NCBI RefSeq assembly: GCF_024347575.1
Contig: NZ_AP025503.1
Location: 3,123,010 to 3,187,009 of the forward strand
Length of the DNA stretch: 64,000 nucleotides
Source: Vibrio pelagius
Lineage (GTDB): Bacteria > Pseudomonadota > Gammaproteobacteria > Enterobacterales > Vibrionaceae
Direction of reading: 5' to 3'
Shown here: positions 23,546 through 33,017 of the stretch, piece after piece
How positions within the stretch are numbered: position 1 is the first letter of the stretch
Layout of the letters: each line of letters begins with the position of its first letter
The notes under the pieces: model-generated
Seen by the model: the letters and a program-made list of their open reading frames with translations, nothing else
Told to the model about the DNA's origin: nothing
Databases searched by the model: none
Position numbers and translations under genes: made by a program

Positions 23546-24532
23546 ATGACCGAACAAGCTTTTAACTTTGATAACCTGACGCCTGATTTCATGTGGTATG
23601 CGCTAGAAAGCATCGGCGTTCGCGCCGAGTCTGGCCTATTGGCGCTCAATAGCTACGAGAACCGCGTCTATCAATTTAGCGATGAAGATCGCAAGCGCTA
23701 CGTTGTGAAGTTCTATCGCCCGCAGCGCTGGACTAAAGAACAGATCCAAGAAGAGCATGATTTCGCACTCGACTTGATTGAACAAGAGATTCCGGTTGCA
23801 CCACCGATTAAGATCAACGGTCAAACCTTGCATGAGTATCAGGGCTATCTCTTTGCGCTATTTGATAGTGTTGGCGGACGTCAGTACGAAGTGGATAACC
23901 TCGATCAGCTAGAAGGCGTCGGTCGCTTTCTCGGGCGTATTCATAAAGCGAGCTCGGAAAAGCTATTTCAGCACCGTCCGACTATTAGTCTCGACGAGTA
24001 TCTTCATCAACCACGCAAAATCCTTGAGAATTCACGCTTTATCCCTGCACATCTCGAATCAGCATTCTTCAATGATCTAGATATCTTGATCAAAGTACTA
24101 GAAGAGCAGTGGTCTGAATCAAGTAAAATTATTCGTCTGCATGGCGATTGCCACCCTGGTAATATTTTGTGGCGTGACGGGCCGATGTTCGTCGACCTTG
24201 ATGATGCACGCAATGGCCCCTCCATCCAAGACCTGTGGATGCTACTCAACGGTGAACGCCAAGATAAACTGATGCAACTCGATATCTTATTAGAGGCTTA
24301 TCAACAGTTTTGTGACTTTAACAGCGCAGAATTGAAACTAATTGAGCCACTGCGCGGTCTACGTATGGTGCATTACATGGCATGGTTAGCAAAGCGATGG
24401 CAAGACCCTGCTTTCCCAATTGCATTTCCATGGTTTAATGACCCGAAATACTGGGAGCAACAAGTACTTGCTTGTAAAGAGCAGATTGCTACCCTACAGG
24501 AGCCACCACTTTCGTTAATGCCTCAGTGGTAA
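23546..24532 (+). CDS. srkA: stress response kinase A (YihE/RdoA)
   Basis: 328 residues, the length of SrkA, a cytoplasmic Ser/Thr kinase of the aminoglycoside-phosphotransferase fold that counters stress-induced death in E. coli. The catalytic loop HGDCHPGNILW (about 200-210), the metal-binding FVDLDDA (about 216-222) and the N-terminal nucleotide-binding VVKFYRPQRW are visible. The family usually lies directly upstream of dsbA, as here. The start falls only 6 nt behind the ccoG terminator, so no clear RBS context is visible; some initiation at a later codon is possible. Confidence 0.92.
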   Translation: MTEQAFNFDNLTPDFMWYALESIGVRAESGLLALNSYENRVYQFSDEDRKRYVVKFYRPQRWTKEQIQEEHDFALDLIEQEIPVAPPIKINGQTLHEYQGYLFALFDSVGGRQYEVDNLDQLEGVGRFLGRIHKASSEKLFQHRPTISLDEYLHQPRKILENSRFIPAHLESAFFNDLDILIKVLEEQWSESSKIIRLHGDCHPGNILWRDGPMFVDLDDARNGPSIQDLWMLLNGERQDKLMQLDILLEAYQQFCDFNSAELKLIEPLRGLRMVHYMAWLAKRWQDPAFPIAFPWFNDPKYWEQQVLACKEQIATLQEPPLSLMPQW

Positions 24533-24582
24533 GGCAACACTGATAGCAAACAAAAAATTCAAACATAATGGAGATTGAATAA

Positions 24583-25182
24583 ATGAAAAAGCTATTCGCA
24601 TTTTTCTCATTGGTTATGCTGAGCTTATCGGCTCATGCGGCGCAATTTAACGAAGGTGAACACTACAAGGTTCTAGACCTAGAGCCTTCTAAAAAGCCAG
24701 TTGTTACTGAGTTCTTTTCATTCTACTGTCCACACTGTAATAGCTTTGAACCTATCATTCAGCAGCTAAAAAAACAGCTTCCTGAAGGCGTTAAGCTGCA
24801 GAAGAACCACGTATCTTTCATGGGCGGCGCCATGGGCAAGCCAATGAGCAAAGCTTACGCAACAATGATCGCGCTAAAAGTAGAAGATAAGATGGTGCCT
24901 GTAATGTTTAACCGCATTCACAACATGAACAAGCCACCTCGCGATGAAGAAGAGCTACGTCAAATCTTCCTAGACGAGGGTGTTGATGCGAAGAAATTTG
25001 ATGCAGCCTATAAAGGCTTTGCGGTTGACTCTATGGTTCGTCGCTTCGATAAAGCATTCAAAGACAGCGGCCTTTCGGGCGTACCAGCCGTTGTGGTTAA
25101 CAACCGTTACCTAGTCGATGCGCAAGGTATCAAATCTCTTGATGAGTATTTTGCACTGGTTAATTTCTTATTGAAGAAATAA
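24583..25182 (+). CDS. dsbA: thiol:disulfide interchange protein DsbA
   Basis: 199 residues. The signal peptide ends about residue 19-20 (LSAHAAQF). The thioredoxin fold has the active site CPHC (49-52) and the cis-proline loop SGVPAVVVN near 160. It introduces disulfides into exported proteins in the periplasm and is reoxidised by DsbB. It follows srkA after 50 nt, a conserved operon arrangement. Confidence 0.97.
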   Translation: MKKLFAFFSLVMLSLSAHAAQFNEGEHYKVLDLEPSKKPVVTEFFSFYCPHCNSFEPIIQQLKKQLPEGVKLQKNHVSFMGGAMGKPMSKAYATMIALKVEDKMVPVMFNRIHNMNKPPRDEEELRQIFLDEGVDAKKFDAAYKGFAVDSMVRRFDKAFKDSGLSGVPAVVVNNRYLVDAQGIKSLDEYFALVNFLLKK

Positions 25183-25191
25183 CTCATTGAT

Positions 25192-25218
25192 AAAAGGGAG
25201 CTTCGGCTTCCTTTTTCT
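25192..25218 (+). terminator. terminator after dsbA
   Basis: An AAGGGAGC-ttcg-GCTTCCTT stem-loop with a stable UUCG tetraloop and T-rich tail. Confidence 0.85.
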
Positions 25219-25330
25219 TTGCTATGCTCAAAAAGCATCATTGATAAAAAATTAATCAGGAACCTTTTAGTATCTGGACTATTCATCGCTTTTCATTAAT
25301 CACTAACAGGTTGGGCAAGGAGCCCCGCAA

Positions 25331-26290
25331 ATGAAATTAAAAATCACATTTTTAGCTTTGAGCATTGCTGCTACCCCTGCCTTTGCCAAGCTTGCCGACG
25401 AGCAAGGCATCAGCGGTGAAATTTCCCTGAATGCTGGGATCACCTCCTCTACGTCAAACTTCAATACCGACGGCGATAACAACATCATGTCGACGGACAA
25501 GAAAGCGTCTTCAGAAAGCTCTTTCTTAGTCGCTCCACTGGGCAGCGTTGCTTACACCTTTGGTGAACGCTTAAATCATCAAGTTTATACGGGGACCGCT
25601 CGTGACGATATCGCAACAGGTACAGCTGTACTTGAAGTGGGCTACAAATATCAGCTGCAATCTGGAATGGTGATTGATGCGTCAATCCTACCAACCATCA
25701 TGTCCGGTGAAACCTGGGCTGACCCATACAACACCACAGGCCCTCGTTCGAAAACTGACGAGAAGGGTCACGCCTTTCGTTTGAAGTTGAGCAGTATTGC
25801 TGGCTCACCATTTTCACTTGATATGGCCTACGCCACTAAAGATGTTGAAGATGATGCTATTCAACAAGCAGAGCTAAAACGTGATGCGGATACCTTCTAC
25901 TTGAAAGGCCAATATCGACAGCCTCTAAGCCGCAGTTTGATGCTAGTACCATCCATCATCTATCAGTCTCGCGATGCCGATGGCAGTGCCGAATCTTATG
26001 ACCAACTCGGAGCTGAGGTCAGCCTATTTGGCTCAGCTGGCCGTCATCAATACGCGTTAACCGCGGGTTATAATCAACGTGATTACGATGCCGGTAGCTC
26101 TTTGTTCAACAACACGGTTCGCAGTGATGACAACATCAACCTGTTTGCCGCTTATGAATATGATAAATTCATGAACTGGGATAACTGGTCATTCATTTCA
26201 TTAGCAGGCTACGGCACTAGCAATTCCAACATTACCTTCTACGATGAGTCCCAATACATCGTTTCAGTTGGTATGAACTACAAGTTTTAA
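25331..26290 (+). CDS. DUF2860-type outer-membrane beta-barrel protein
   Basis: 319 residues. The signal peptide ends ...TPAFA (about 19). The rest is a series of amphipathic beta strands with the terminal aromatic YKF, the BAM recognition pattern of outer-membrane barrels. The start GISGEISLNAGI resembles the DUF2860 family common in vibrios. It is convergent with comM. Substrate or role unknown. Confidence 0.82.
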   Translation: MKLKITFLALSIAATPAFAKLADEQGISGEISLNAGITSSTSNFNTDGDNNIMSTDKKASSESSFLVAPLGSVAYTFGERLNHQVYTGTARDDIATGTAVLEVGYKYQLQSGMVIDASILPTIMSGETWADPYNTTGPRSKTDEKGHAFRLKLSSIAGSPFSLDMAYATKDVEDDAIQQAELKRDADTFYLKGQYRQPLSRSLMLVPSIIYQSRDADGSAESYDQLGAEVSLFGSAGRHQYALTAGYNQRDYDAGSSLFNNTVRSDDNINLFAAYEYDKFMNWDNWSFISLAGYGTSNSNITFYDESQYIVSVGMNYKF

Positions 26291-26302
26291 TTCCAGCACA
26301 TA

Positions 26303-26329
26303 GGTATAGCCGCATTTGTTGGCTATACC
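26303..26329. terminator. inverted repeat at the convergent 3' ends
   Basis: A perfect 9-bp inverted repeat GGTATAGCC/GGCTATACC with a 9-nt spacer between the DUF2860 gene and the comM 3' end, overlapping the comM stop. No T-run follows, so terminator function is only plausible. Confidence 0.45.
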
Positions 26330-26934
26330 GCTTGTGCCGTCAACTGCTTCAATAATCTGTCCATTGCTCGATACCCCAACGCCTCTGAGAGGTGTTTCTT
26401 TTGAATCTGCTCACTCCCTTCAAGATCTGCAATGGTGCGAGCAACCTTGATGATGCGATGATAAGCACGAATTGATAACCCAAGTCGATGCAGCGCCGTC
26501 TCTAAGAATTGAGCATCTTGCTTATCGAGTGGGCAATACTTTTCAATTTCACGACTGGTCAAGAGTGCATTGGGCTTTCCTCCGCGCTCGACCATGGTAG
26601 ACCTTGCGTCAACCACACGCTGCTTAACGACCGGAGTCCCTTCTCCTCGATCGCCCCCCTCGGCGAGCATGCCTTTAGGTAGTAGCGGGATCTCCAATGA
26701 CATATCAAAGCGATCTAACAGCGGCCCTGATAACCGGTTCAAATAACGCAAAATAATCTGTGGGTTTGCACGCGCTTGATTGCCCTCATAGTAGCCCGTT
26801 GGGCTTGGATTGAGGGCACCAACCAATTGAAACCGAGCAGGGAAACGGGTTTTGCCCGCAGCTCGTGAAATGATGATCTCTCCAGACTCTAACGGCTCTC
26901 GCAATGAGTCGAGCACCTTCCTTTCAAACTCAGG
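26323..26934 (-). pseudogene. comM: comM 3' fragment (C-terminal 203 codons)
   Basis: Continuation of ComM from PEFERKVLDSLREPLESGE to the stop. It contains the sensor 1 region (ALNPSPTGYYEGN), the LNRLSGPLLDRFD segment with the candidate arginine finger, and the C-terminal Mg-chelatase-like domain. The 5' part lies at 33034-33945 beyond the inserted element. The open frame continues into the element end as far as a TTG (26991), which could allow a truncated product. Without the Walker motifs such a product cannot be an active helicase. Confidence 0.95.
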
Positions 26935-26940
26935 CTTTCC

Positions 26941-26956
26941 CACCGTTACACTTTTT
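26941..26956 (-). repeat. element terminal inverted repeat, distal (ginD) end
   Basis: Reads AAAAAGTGTAACGGTG outward on the minus strand. It matches 14 of 16 positions of the other end (33018-33033, AAAAAGTGTGATGGTG on the plus strand). The 6-bp core lies just outside (26935-26940). Confidence 0.85.
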
Positions 26957-26960
26957 TCAT

Positions 26961-27000
26961 TAAAAATATTGAGAAAGCCCTTGTCTGACAAAGGGTTCTC
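26961..27000 (-). terminator. imperfect hairpin in the AT-rich element end
   Basis: Arms gagaa..cccttgtc and gacaaaggg..ttctc around a 1-nt centre (26971-27000). On the minus strand AATATTTTT follows. It is placed 46 bp after the ginD stop and is the likely end of the gin transcript, although it may also be a recombinase-binding structure. Confidence 0.45.
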
Positions 27001-27045
27001 TCGAATTCAGAACTTGTACAGTTGTTTAAAAGAAAACTTGAGAAT

Positions 27046-27498
27046 TTATGATAAGTTTTTCTCAATAACTGTACCCTTGATGTGTGCAAGTTCTTCCTGT
27101 AACTCGTATAACCTGAACATCAAAGAGTTGTTCAGCGCTTCTAACTCTACCTTTGCTTTTCTAGCATCATCCCGTTCATGCTTATATTTTTCTTTTAACT
27201 GCCTTTCTCGTTTTTTCTCTGCTTTTAGCTTTTCCAATTCAGTTAGTTGTATGTCAGAGATAGAAAAACCCTCCTCTACCAACTTTCGCTTTTCCTCGTT
27301 AAATTCGGCAATGATAGGGTTAGCGTAAGCAATAAAATCATGAAATTTATGGACATAACTATTTCCGAGGCCAGCTTCATTATTTATTTTGTTTAGAGTA
27401 AGTTTGCCTGTAGTCTTAACGCGAGTCGGCTTCCCATTAAGTAAACGATTCAAAGCTTCATGCAACCTTGCCTCTGTGAGTGATTTTTTACCTTGCAT
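27046..27498 (-). CDS. ginD: GinD-like small HTH / coiled-coil protein
   Basis: 150 residues from MQGKKSLTEARLHEAL. The N-terminal third resembles a helix-turn-helix (KLTLNKINNEAGLGNSYVHKF, about 30-50). Residues about 75-140 form a highly charged predicted coiled coil rich in Lys, Glu and Arg. A GAGGG box 5 nt upstream favours the ATG at 27498 over the one at 27519. Either way the gene overlaps the end of the preceding recombinase gene. In GInts the small fourth protein is required for integration and excision. Assignment rests on position, size and architecture, not on sequence identity. Confidence 0.75.
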   Translation of the reverse strand: MQGKKSLTEARLHEALNRLLNGKPTRVKTTGKLTLNKINNEAGLGNSYVHKFHDFIAYANPIIAEFNEEKRKLVEEGFSISDIQLTELEKLKAEKKRERQLKEKYKHERDDARKAKVELEALNNSLMFRLYELQEELAHIKGTVIEKNLS

Positions 27499-29488
27499 AG
27501 CAGCCCTCAATTTTGTCATTAAAAGCGATGTAGTTAATCTTGTGGTCGTCTAATAATGACTCAATCTGTTTAATCTTCTGTTTGATGCCAGATAGAATAA
27601 GGTTGTTTATCTCATCACCATCATTAAATGCTCGAAATTTTTTGATCAATCGAACTCTAAGTTGCGCCTGCTTTTTTGCCGTTTTGTCAGTGAATACTTG
27701 ATGGGGGCAAACTTTTTTTTCAGCTATAAACCCTTCGATGCCGCACAGCCTGTCGCAGTTAGTGTTGGTACAATACCCTCCTGTAGGCAGCATAACTACA
27801 GAAAGTGATCCATTTCGAACCAAGCCATCAATTTCACTACGGCTCATATAAACTTTGTGCCCAGCTTTTAGCCTGTTGAATTTATCTCGTTGTATGCTTT
27901 CGCCTTCGACACCGCTTAAGTGCTCACTTTTGTTGTAGATTTCATCAAAAATATCAACTCCTAGCTGAATACCTTCTTCTTCGAACATAGTTAACAGGTC
28001 TTTATCGAGTAAAACATCATTCATCGCCGTCAGTTCTGCATTGTTCGCATAATAGTCAGACATGTTGATATTTTTATGTTTATACTGAAACTTAATAGAG
28101 AGAGAATTACCGAAACCATACCTTTTGAAAAACACTGCAAAACTACGCCTAAAATCATGAGGTGACAATTTAGGTAAAAATCCTCCAACAATTAGCTGAC
28201 CACTACGGGTCGGGTTAAGCAAATCAAATTCTTCAACATCTTCTGGTGTTGCCGATAGGCCCAACCTCTTAAATATAGATTTATTGTTGGCGCTGATGCT
28301 TGCGAGACTAAGAACATAGTTGCTTTTATTAGTAACAGTTAGATCTGGAGCAACGAAGGCTACTGAGGTTTCCTTCATAGCTCTTTCATACTTGTCTTGA
28401 ATGATTTTTCCATTTGAAAAATCTCTTTGTAAAGCATCACGATACCTTTTGCGAGCAAACTGCATCATATCACTAGCTAGCTCTATAGCTTCTTGTGCGA
28501 TGGGATGTGTTTGCCATACTTCAGCTTTTTCTACTCCACCATTACCTTTCGTTGTCTGGCCTTTAAGAATCGAAATCTTGTTGCCGCTTATGGTATCTCT
28601 TTCAACATAACTATCTTTATCAAAACTAAAAATCTCTCCAATTCGAGCACCTGAGAATAGGGCTACAACCATAATACAATCAACTAATATCCCTGTGAGC
28701 CATGAGCCGTTGAATACTAACTTAAAGTTTGGGATTGCATGTTTTATCTTTGCTTTGCAAAGCCTTTGAGTTCTTCGGTTTATATCTCTGGGATGCATTG
28801 ATATTGTGGAGCAGTTATTTAATTTCAATTCCCCATTTTTCACCTGCTCTTGTATTGCATGGGCTTCATCCATTACTCGTGAGATTTCATGACGAAGGGG
28901 GTGGTATCTCTCCACGGTTTTAATGCAATGAGACAAGATGGTTTGGTGTATGCGAATCGGCAATGCAATATGCTGTTTTTGCAAATCATCCTTTGCTAAC
29001 TCATACAGTTCATTCCCATCAATCGCCCTTGAATGCTTATCAAGATCGTTCAGTTTATTTAAGGATGAAACAAGTCCCTCAATGGTGCCCTTGCTATATT
29101 CCTTAATTTTTAACTGTTTCTTAAACAATCGGTATTCAGAGTCATTATTTAATAAACTCCAATCTTCAGAGGACAGACAAGAGATTACTCTAATTAAATT
29201 ACCTCTAAGAGCCACCATCAACGCAACTGAAGGGGCTTTACCTTTGGATTTCTCTGATTGATAAAAATCATACATAACATCTTGAATAGCTTTCTTTTGT
29301 AAAGGGTTCTTTATCGCACAAAAGCTAACCTTTGTTGTTTTACCAATACCAACATTTTGTGTACCAACAAAATCCCACTCATCGTCATATTGAAAGCTCA
29401 ACGGCTCACCACTACTTGTTCGAGTGACAACTTCACCAAGATTCTTTGTTGGAGATGAGAATATTTTAGAACTACTTCCCTGCATCAA
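27488..29488 (-). CDS. ginC: GinC-like tyrosine recombinase
   Basis: 666 residues. The C-terminal half carries a full catalytic set: Arg in LFSGARIGEIFSF (about 280), HDFRRSFA (HxxR, about 445), KHKN, and the nucleophile candidate in SDYYANN (about 475). After the catalytic domain is a cysteine cluster GGYCTNTNCDRLCG...CPH (about 578-605), a probable zinc-binding site. Its start overlaps the ginB stop by ATGA. Composition is AT-richer than the surrounding core genes. Confidence 0.85.
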   Translation of the reverse strand: MMQGSSSKIFSSPTKNLGEVVTRTSSGEPLSFQYDDEWDFVGTQNVGIGKTTKVSFCAIKNPLQKKAIQDVMYDFYQSEKSKGKAPSVALMVALRGNLIRVISCLSSEDWSLLNNDSEYRLFKKQLKIKEYSKGTIEGLVSSLNKLNDLDKHSRAIDGNELYELAKDDLQKQHIALPIRIHQTILSHCIKTVERYHPLRHEISRVMDEAHAIQEQVKNGELKLNNCSTISMHPRDINRRTQRLCKAKIKHAIPNFKLVFNGSWLTGILVDCIMVVALFSGARIGEIFSFDKDSYVERDTISGNKISILKGQTTKGNGGVEKAEVWQTHPIAQEAIELASDMMQFARKRYRDALQRDFSNGKIIQDKYERAMKETSVAFVAPDLTVTNKSNYVLSLASISANNKSIFKRLGLSATPEDVEEFDLLNPTRSGQLIVGGFLPKLSPHDFRRSFAVFFKRYGFGNSLSIKFQYKHKNINMSDYYANNAELTAMNDVLLDKDLLTMFEEEGIQLGVDIFDEIYNKSEHLSGVEGESIQRDKFNRLKAGHKVYMSRSEIDGLVRNGSLSVVMLPTGGYCTNTNCDRLCGIEGFIAEKKVCPHQVFTDKTAKKQAQLRVRLIKKFRAFNDGDEINNLILSGIKQKIKQIESLLDDHKINYIAFNDKIEGCYAR

Positions 29489-31359
29489 AATACCTCTAGC
29501 AGATCATTTAAACTTCGAATATCAGAATATAATGGGTGTGGATTAACGTTATTTTTCTCTACTGCTAGTTGATAGTTAGTCTTTGATTTCTCTTTGAACC
29601 TATCAAGAATGGAGATTATGGTGTTTTCCAATTTATGAAACTCGTCCTTAGGAAGTGAGTTAAAAGCTGGAGCCGCTTTCAACTCAGCTATGACGTCGAA
29701 GAATGAAAGCATGAGCCAAATATCATTCACAGCAGCAACAAGTACATGACTTTTACATTCAAAGCACCCTAAAAAATTGGTACATTTCTGCTCTTCTATA
29801 GGCATATCCAGATTGAGGTTCTGTAATTCACGAGATACAGAGTCCTTTGTATTCTTATTACCTTCACACCTCACACCTAGCGGTGTATAGGAGCTGTTTT
29901 TCCTCAGCTTTCTATAGTCATATTCAGATAGGATGTCGTGAAACTTATACTTTGCTTGAGTTACAGCTTCCTTTAAGTTAACTCCTGATGCCATTGCATA
30001 TTTAGCATCCATACTTGCGCTTAAATTGCGCTCATGATCCTGTTCTAAACCAACGCTATAGTGACGCTTAATGGTTGTTACAGAGTTATTAGCTGAAAGC
30101 GATACCAAATAAATATCCTCTGTCACCTTCATTAGGGTATCAAGTTTGGTCTGTCGCAATACTGATGAGTTGATACGAGCTAACCCCATTGACTTAAGGT
30201 ACTTATTTACTTGAACTTGTGCCTGCGAATTAGAGTTTATGAAATTCCCTACAGATCCATCCTTTCTGATGTAAGGAAACAGCCATGCATTGCTATCATC
30301 CCCTGTAATCAAAGAAGATGCCGCCAGCCAAGATTCAACGAACTCCTTTGCTCTTTTGGAAAAACCTATTGCATTGTCTTGGTCTTTTCCATTAGCGCGT
30401 TTTTTGATCGTTTCAAACAAGAATCGATTGCCACCAACTTGCTTAAACTTTACATCCCTACGGCGCATAGTGAGTAAGGGCGTATAGTTTATTCCTGTAA
30501 ACATAAATGAGATCATCACAGCTAAGCGAGTTAGTTGATTTTTGCAAAGCTCCTCTGAGCCTATTTTAAAGCCACTCTCACGTAAGTTAACCGCAGTTAT
30601 AAAGCCTGTTTTCCTGCCTGCTATCTGTCTTGGAGTCCATCCTTCCTTTTCTGCTGCCTTAAAAAACAACTCCTCATCAAACATGGGGTGAATTTCTGGA
30701 ATAGTCTTGCTTCTTATATGCTTTTCTAGTCCTAGATAACCACGAAACATAACTTTAGCAACGGGTTTAAGTTCTGACTCGATATCCATACCTTTAAATG
30801 GATTGCGATCCTTAGCTTCTGCTGTACGTAATTTTTTAGTGTCACCATCTCTACCGAGCTGCTTCAATATTGCTGCTAGTGCATCTCTAGCGCTCTTCTT
30901 TCTAGTTTTTTTCGCTCCACTCTGAACTTGTTCCTCAAGACAATCTAGGTACTCATTCAACACATTAATAGGGAAGTAATCTTCTTCTACTAAATCGATA
31001 CTGTTTTCATCTAGCCATCTAACATATTTAATAAGTTCATACATATGCCCCTTCAACCACGTAACATTAGATACTGGTTCAAACAGTCGATACATAGTGC
31101 GTACAAACTTATCTCGATTCATATTGATATATTGATGCTTTGGATCGAGCGCTCCAGCGTTAGCACCTCTAGCAAGAGGGGGACAGCCCTTGTACTTTAA
31201 CCGCTTAAAATATGCTGTCGGGGCACCCTCAACAGATAGCCTCATATCATCCACTCTAAGCACATCTATGCTATTAGAGCGATGAGAAACTCTCTTGATG
31301 GGTTTTAAGGCTTTTCTTCTACTCGATGATGATAATGAGGTTTTTTCTTCATTAATCAT
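29485..31359 (-). CDS. ginB: GinB-like tyrosine recombinase with degenerate active site
   Basis: 624 residues, same overall fold signals as its neighbours but with changes in the catalytic boxes. The box I equivalent reads FTGINYTPLLTMRRRDV, apparently Asn where Arg I is expected. The HxxR equivalent reads SSVLRQT, keeping only the Arg. RHYSVG keeps a tyrosine. A C-terminal cysteine cluster (CTNFLGCFECKSH, about 535-548) is present. It overlaps ginA by 8 nt and ginC by 4 nt, so the three are translationally coupled. Alignment was done by eye. Confidence 0.8.
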   Translation of the reverse strand: MINEEKTSLSSSSRRKALKPIKRVSHRSNSIDVLRVDDMRLSVEGAPTAYFKRLKYKGCPPLARGANAGALDPKHQYINMNRDKFVRTMYRLFEPVSNVTWLKGHMYELIKYVRWLDENSIDLVEEDYFPINVLNEYLDCLEEQVQSGAKKTRKKSARDALAAILKQLGRDGDTKKLRTAEAKDRNPFKGMDIESELKPVAKVMFRGYLGLEKHIRSKTIPEIHPMFDEELFFKAAEKEGWTPRQIAGRKTGFITAVNLRESGFKIGSEELCKNQLTRLAVMISFMFTGINYTPLLTMRRRDVKFKQVGGNRFLFETIKKRANGKDQDNAIGFSKRAKEFVESWLAASSLITGDDSNAWLFPYIRKDGSVGNFINSNSQAQVQVNKYLKSMGLARINSSVLRQTKLDTLMKVTEDIYLVSLSANNSVTTIKRHYSVGLEQDHERNLSASMDAKYAMASGVNLKEAVTQAKYKFHDILSEYDYRKLRKNSSYTPLGVRCEGNKNTKDSVSRELQNLNLDMPIEEQKCTNFLGCFECKSHVLVAAVNDIWLMLSFFDVIAELKAAPAFNSLPKDEFHKLENTIISILDRFKEKSKTNYQLAVEKNNVNPHPLYSDIRSLNDLLEVF

Positions 31360-32932
31360 GATTTACCTCTGATGACAATGAATGTATTGTGACTCCTTCC
31401 GCCTCATCTAGGTCATCAAATACACCTAACCAATCAAGGACATCCTCATAGATCTCATCTCCCGTTGGATCGCTTTGAGCAATTTTCAGGTATTCTGTCG
31501 TAGTCTTAATATCTTCATGCCCTAACAACTCTGATACATAAGTTAACGCCTTGTCTGCGGTCATTTTCCGTAGAAACAGACGAAATAAGTTAACTGCAAA
31601 AGTTGAACGAAGATTATGAATACTTAAATCAAACTCCCTATTAGTTTTTTCACTCACCGTATTACGAACTTCAATCCACCGACTATTTAGTTCATTTAAC
31701 TTCAAGAAAAATGGAATGCCCTTTGCGCTTAAGAATAGATACTGCTTACCTTCATCTACCGAATCATCGCCCTCAAAAAAGGCTACGTCCCCAGCTTCTC
31801 GCTTCGATTTACATTGCTCCTGAAATTTGTTCAATCGATCCTGATAACGGTCTGAACGGGAGTAATCATACAAAATGCTCATAATGGCGCTGGGTATTAT
31901 TGTGCGCCTTGATTTATTCCCTTTTCCTTTTGTCTTAGTTAAAGAGCCATACTGCCCACCAATGCCAATGCGTAATATAGGTTTTTTAAATTCAGCACCA
32001 TTTAATACAGGTTGGATGATTTGACCTAAATGAAGGCTTGCAGCTTCCTCTCTTCGCATACCTGTGTAACGACAGACTAAGAAGAAAAGGCAGTATTCTT
32101 CTGCGATTTTCACCATTTTCTTCTGACCGCTTACACTTTTGATGACTCTTCGTGTATGTAGAAGGATATGCTCAACCTCTTTCCACTGTGCTTCAGATAA
32201 CGGTCTCAAGTCACGTCTGAAATTCTCTATAACACCTCCATCATTGCGCCTAGATTTGGGGAAATTGAGTCTTAGATCTGTGGTATGAACATCCTTCTTC
32301 ATGTATGGCTTCATAGAAGTTCCATTAGCCTGATAATGTATAGTGACGACCTCATGATCAAAGGGTGGATTATTGAATTGAAAACCATGACGTAGATGAA
32401 ACGTATAAAACTTAATTACAGCATTCATATAGGCTGTTGCTGTTGTTCTGGCTAAGCGATATTCAGGGTCAGGCTCGTTCAACACCGATTGACGTAAAGC
32501 CTCTCTATACTGGTAGGTTATACGGTTAGCTTTACGAGGTGCCATGTAATCCCAAGTTGGGCGAGGAGAATCAACACCATCTTCATATAGATTCTCTTCT
32601 AGTTCCTGATCCCACAACTCCTGTAATGCAATCAAAAATGAAAAGAAATGTACCAGCCCTTTCGAATACTGATCGGATTCTTGCTTATCATCATCTATAT
32701 GATGTGACATTAAAAACTGATTTACGTAATCCATCGGTTCATAAGAGATAACATTGCCACTCTTATCTCTTCCTACAAGATTAAGAAAAGTAATTCTCTT
32801 GATGTACACATGTGATGATTTACTTTGCGAGAAGTGTACTTCTGGCTCACCATTATCATTTATGTCGATTAAAGGAGTCTGATAAGTAAAAGGCTTAACT
32901 TCAGTTGTAACTATCTCATATCTAATAGTCAT
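31352..32932 (-). CDS. ginA: GinA-like tyrosine recombinase
   Basis: 526 residues and the first gene of the element. The catalytic set is complete: Arg I in RYTGMRREEAASLHL (about 290), a beta-hairpin lysine in TKGKGNKSRRTIIP, HNLRSTFA (HxxR, about 450), LLGHEDIKTTTEYLKIA with the second His and Tyr nucleophile (about 490). The N-terminal part (about 1-270) includes a SAM-like core-binding region. About 100 bp of AT-rich sequence upstream, up to the element end, must contain the promoter and binding sites. Confidence 0.88.
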   Translation of the reverse strand: MTIRYEIVTTEVKPFTYQTPLIDINDNGEPEVHFSQSKSSHVYIKRITFLNLVGRDKSGNVISYEPMDYVNQFLMSHHIDDDKQESDQYSKGLVHFFSFLIALQELWDQELEENLYEDGVDSPRPTWDYMAPRKANRITYQYREALRQSVLNEPDPEYRLARTTATAYMNAVIKFYTFHLRHGFQFNNPPFDHEVVTIHYQANGTSMKPYMKKDVHTTDLRLNFPKSRRNDGGVIENFRRDLRPLSEAQWKEVEHILLHTRRVIKSVSGQKKMVKIAEEYCLFFLVCRYTGMRREEAASLHLGQIIQPVLNGAEFKKPILRIGIGGQYGSLTKTKGKGNKSRRTIIPSAIMSILYDYSRSDRYQDRLNKFQEQCKSKREAGDVAFFEGDDSVDEGKQYLFLSAKGIPFFLKLNELNSRWIEVRNTVSEKTNREFDLSIHNLRSTFAVNLFRLFLRKMTADKALTYVSELLGHEDIKTTTEYLKIAQSDPTGDEIYEDVLDWLGVFDDLDEAEGVTIHSLSSEVNHD

Positions 32933-33017
32933 GAATCACACCAAGATTTTACTAAACACATATCAATATTCTAGAATTTTTTCTCACATTTAAAAGTGTA
33001 TAGTTAGCAATTATAGC
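32933..33017 (-). promoter_or_regulatory. AT-rich end with probable gin operon promoter
   Basis: Non-coding, about 80 percent A+T. It includes a partial second copy of the terminal motif (taaaagtgta, 32991-33000) just inside the inverted repeat at 33018-33033. Subterminal repeats like this often bind recombinase. No unambiguous -35/-10 pair could be fixed. Confidence 0.4.

Noticed and set aside
28401..30487. Open frames on the plus strand within the gin genes, up to 107 codons
   Set aside because: They are antisense shadows of the recombinase genes without RBS or family motifs.
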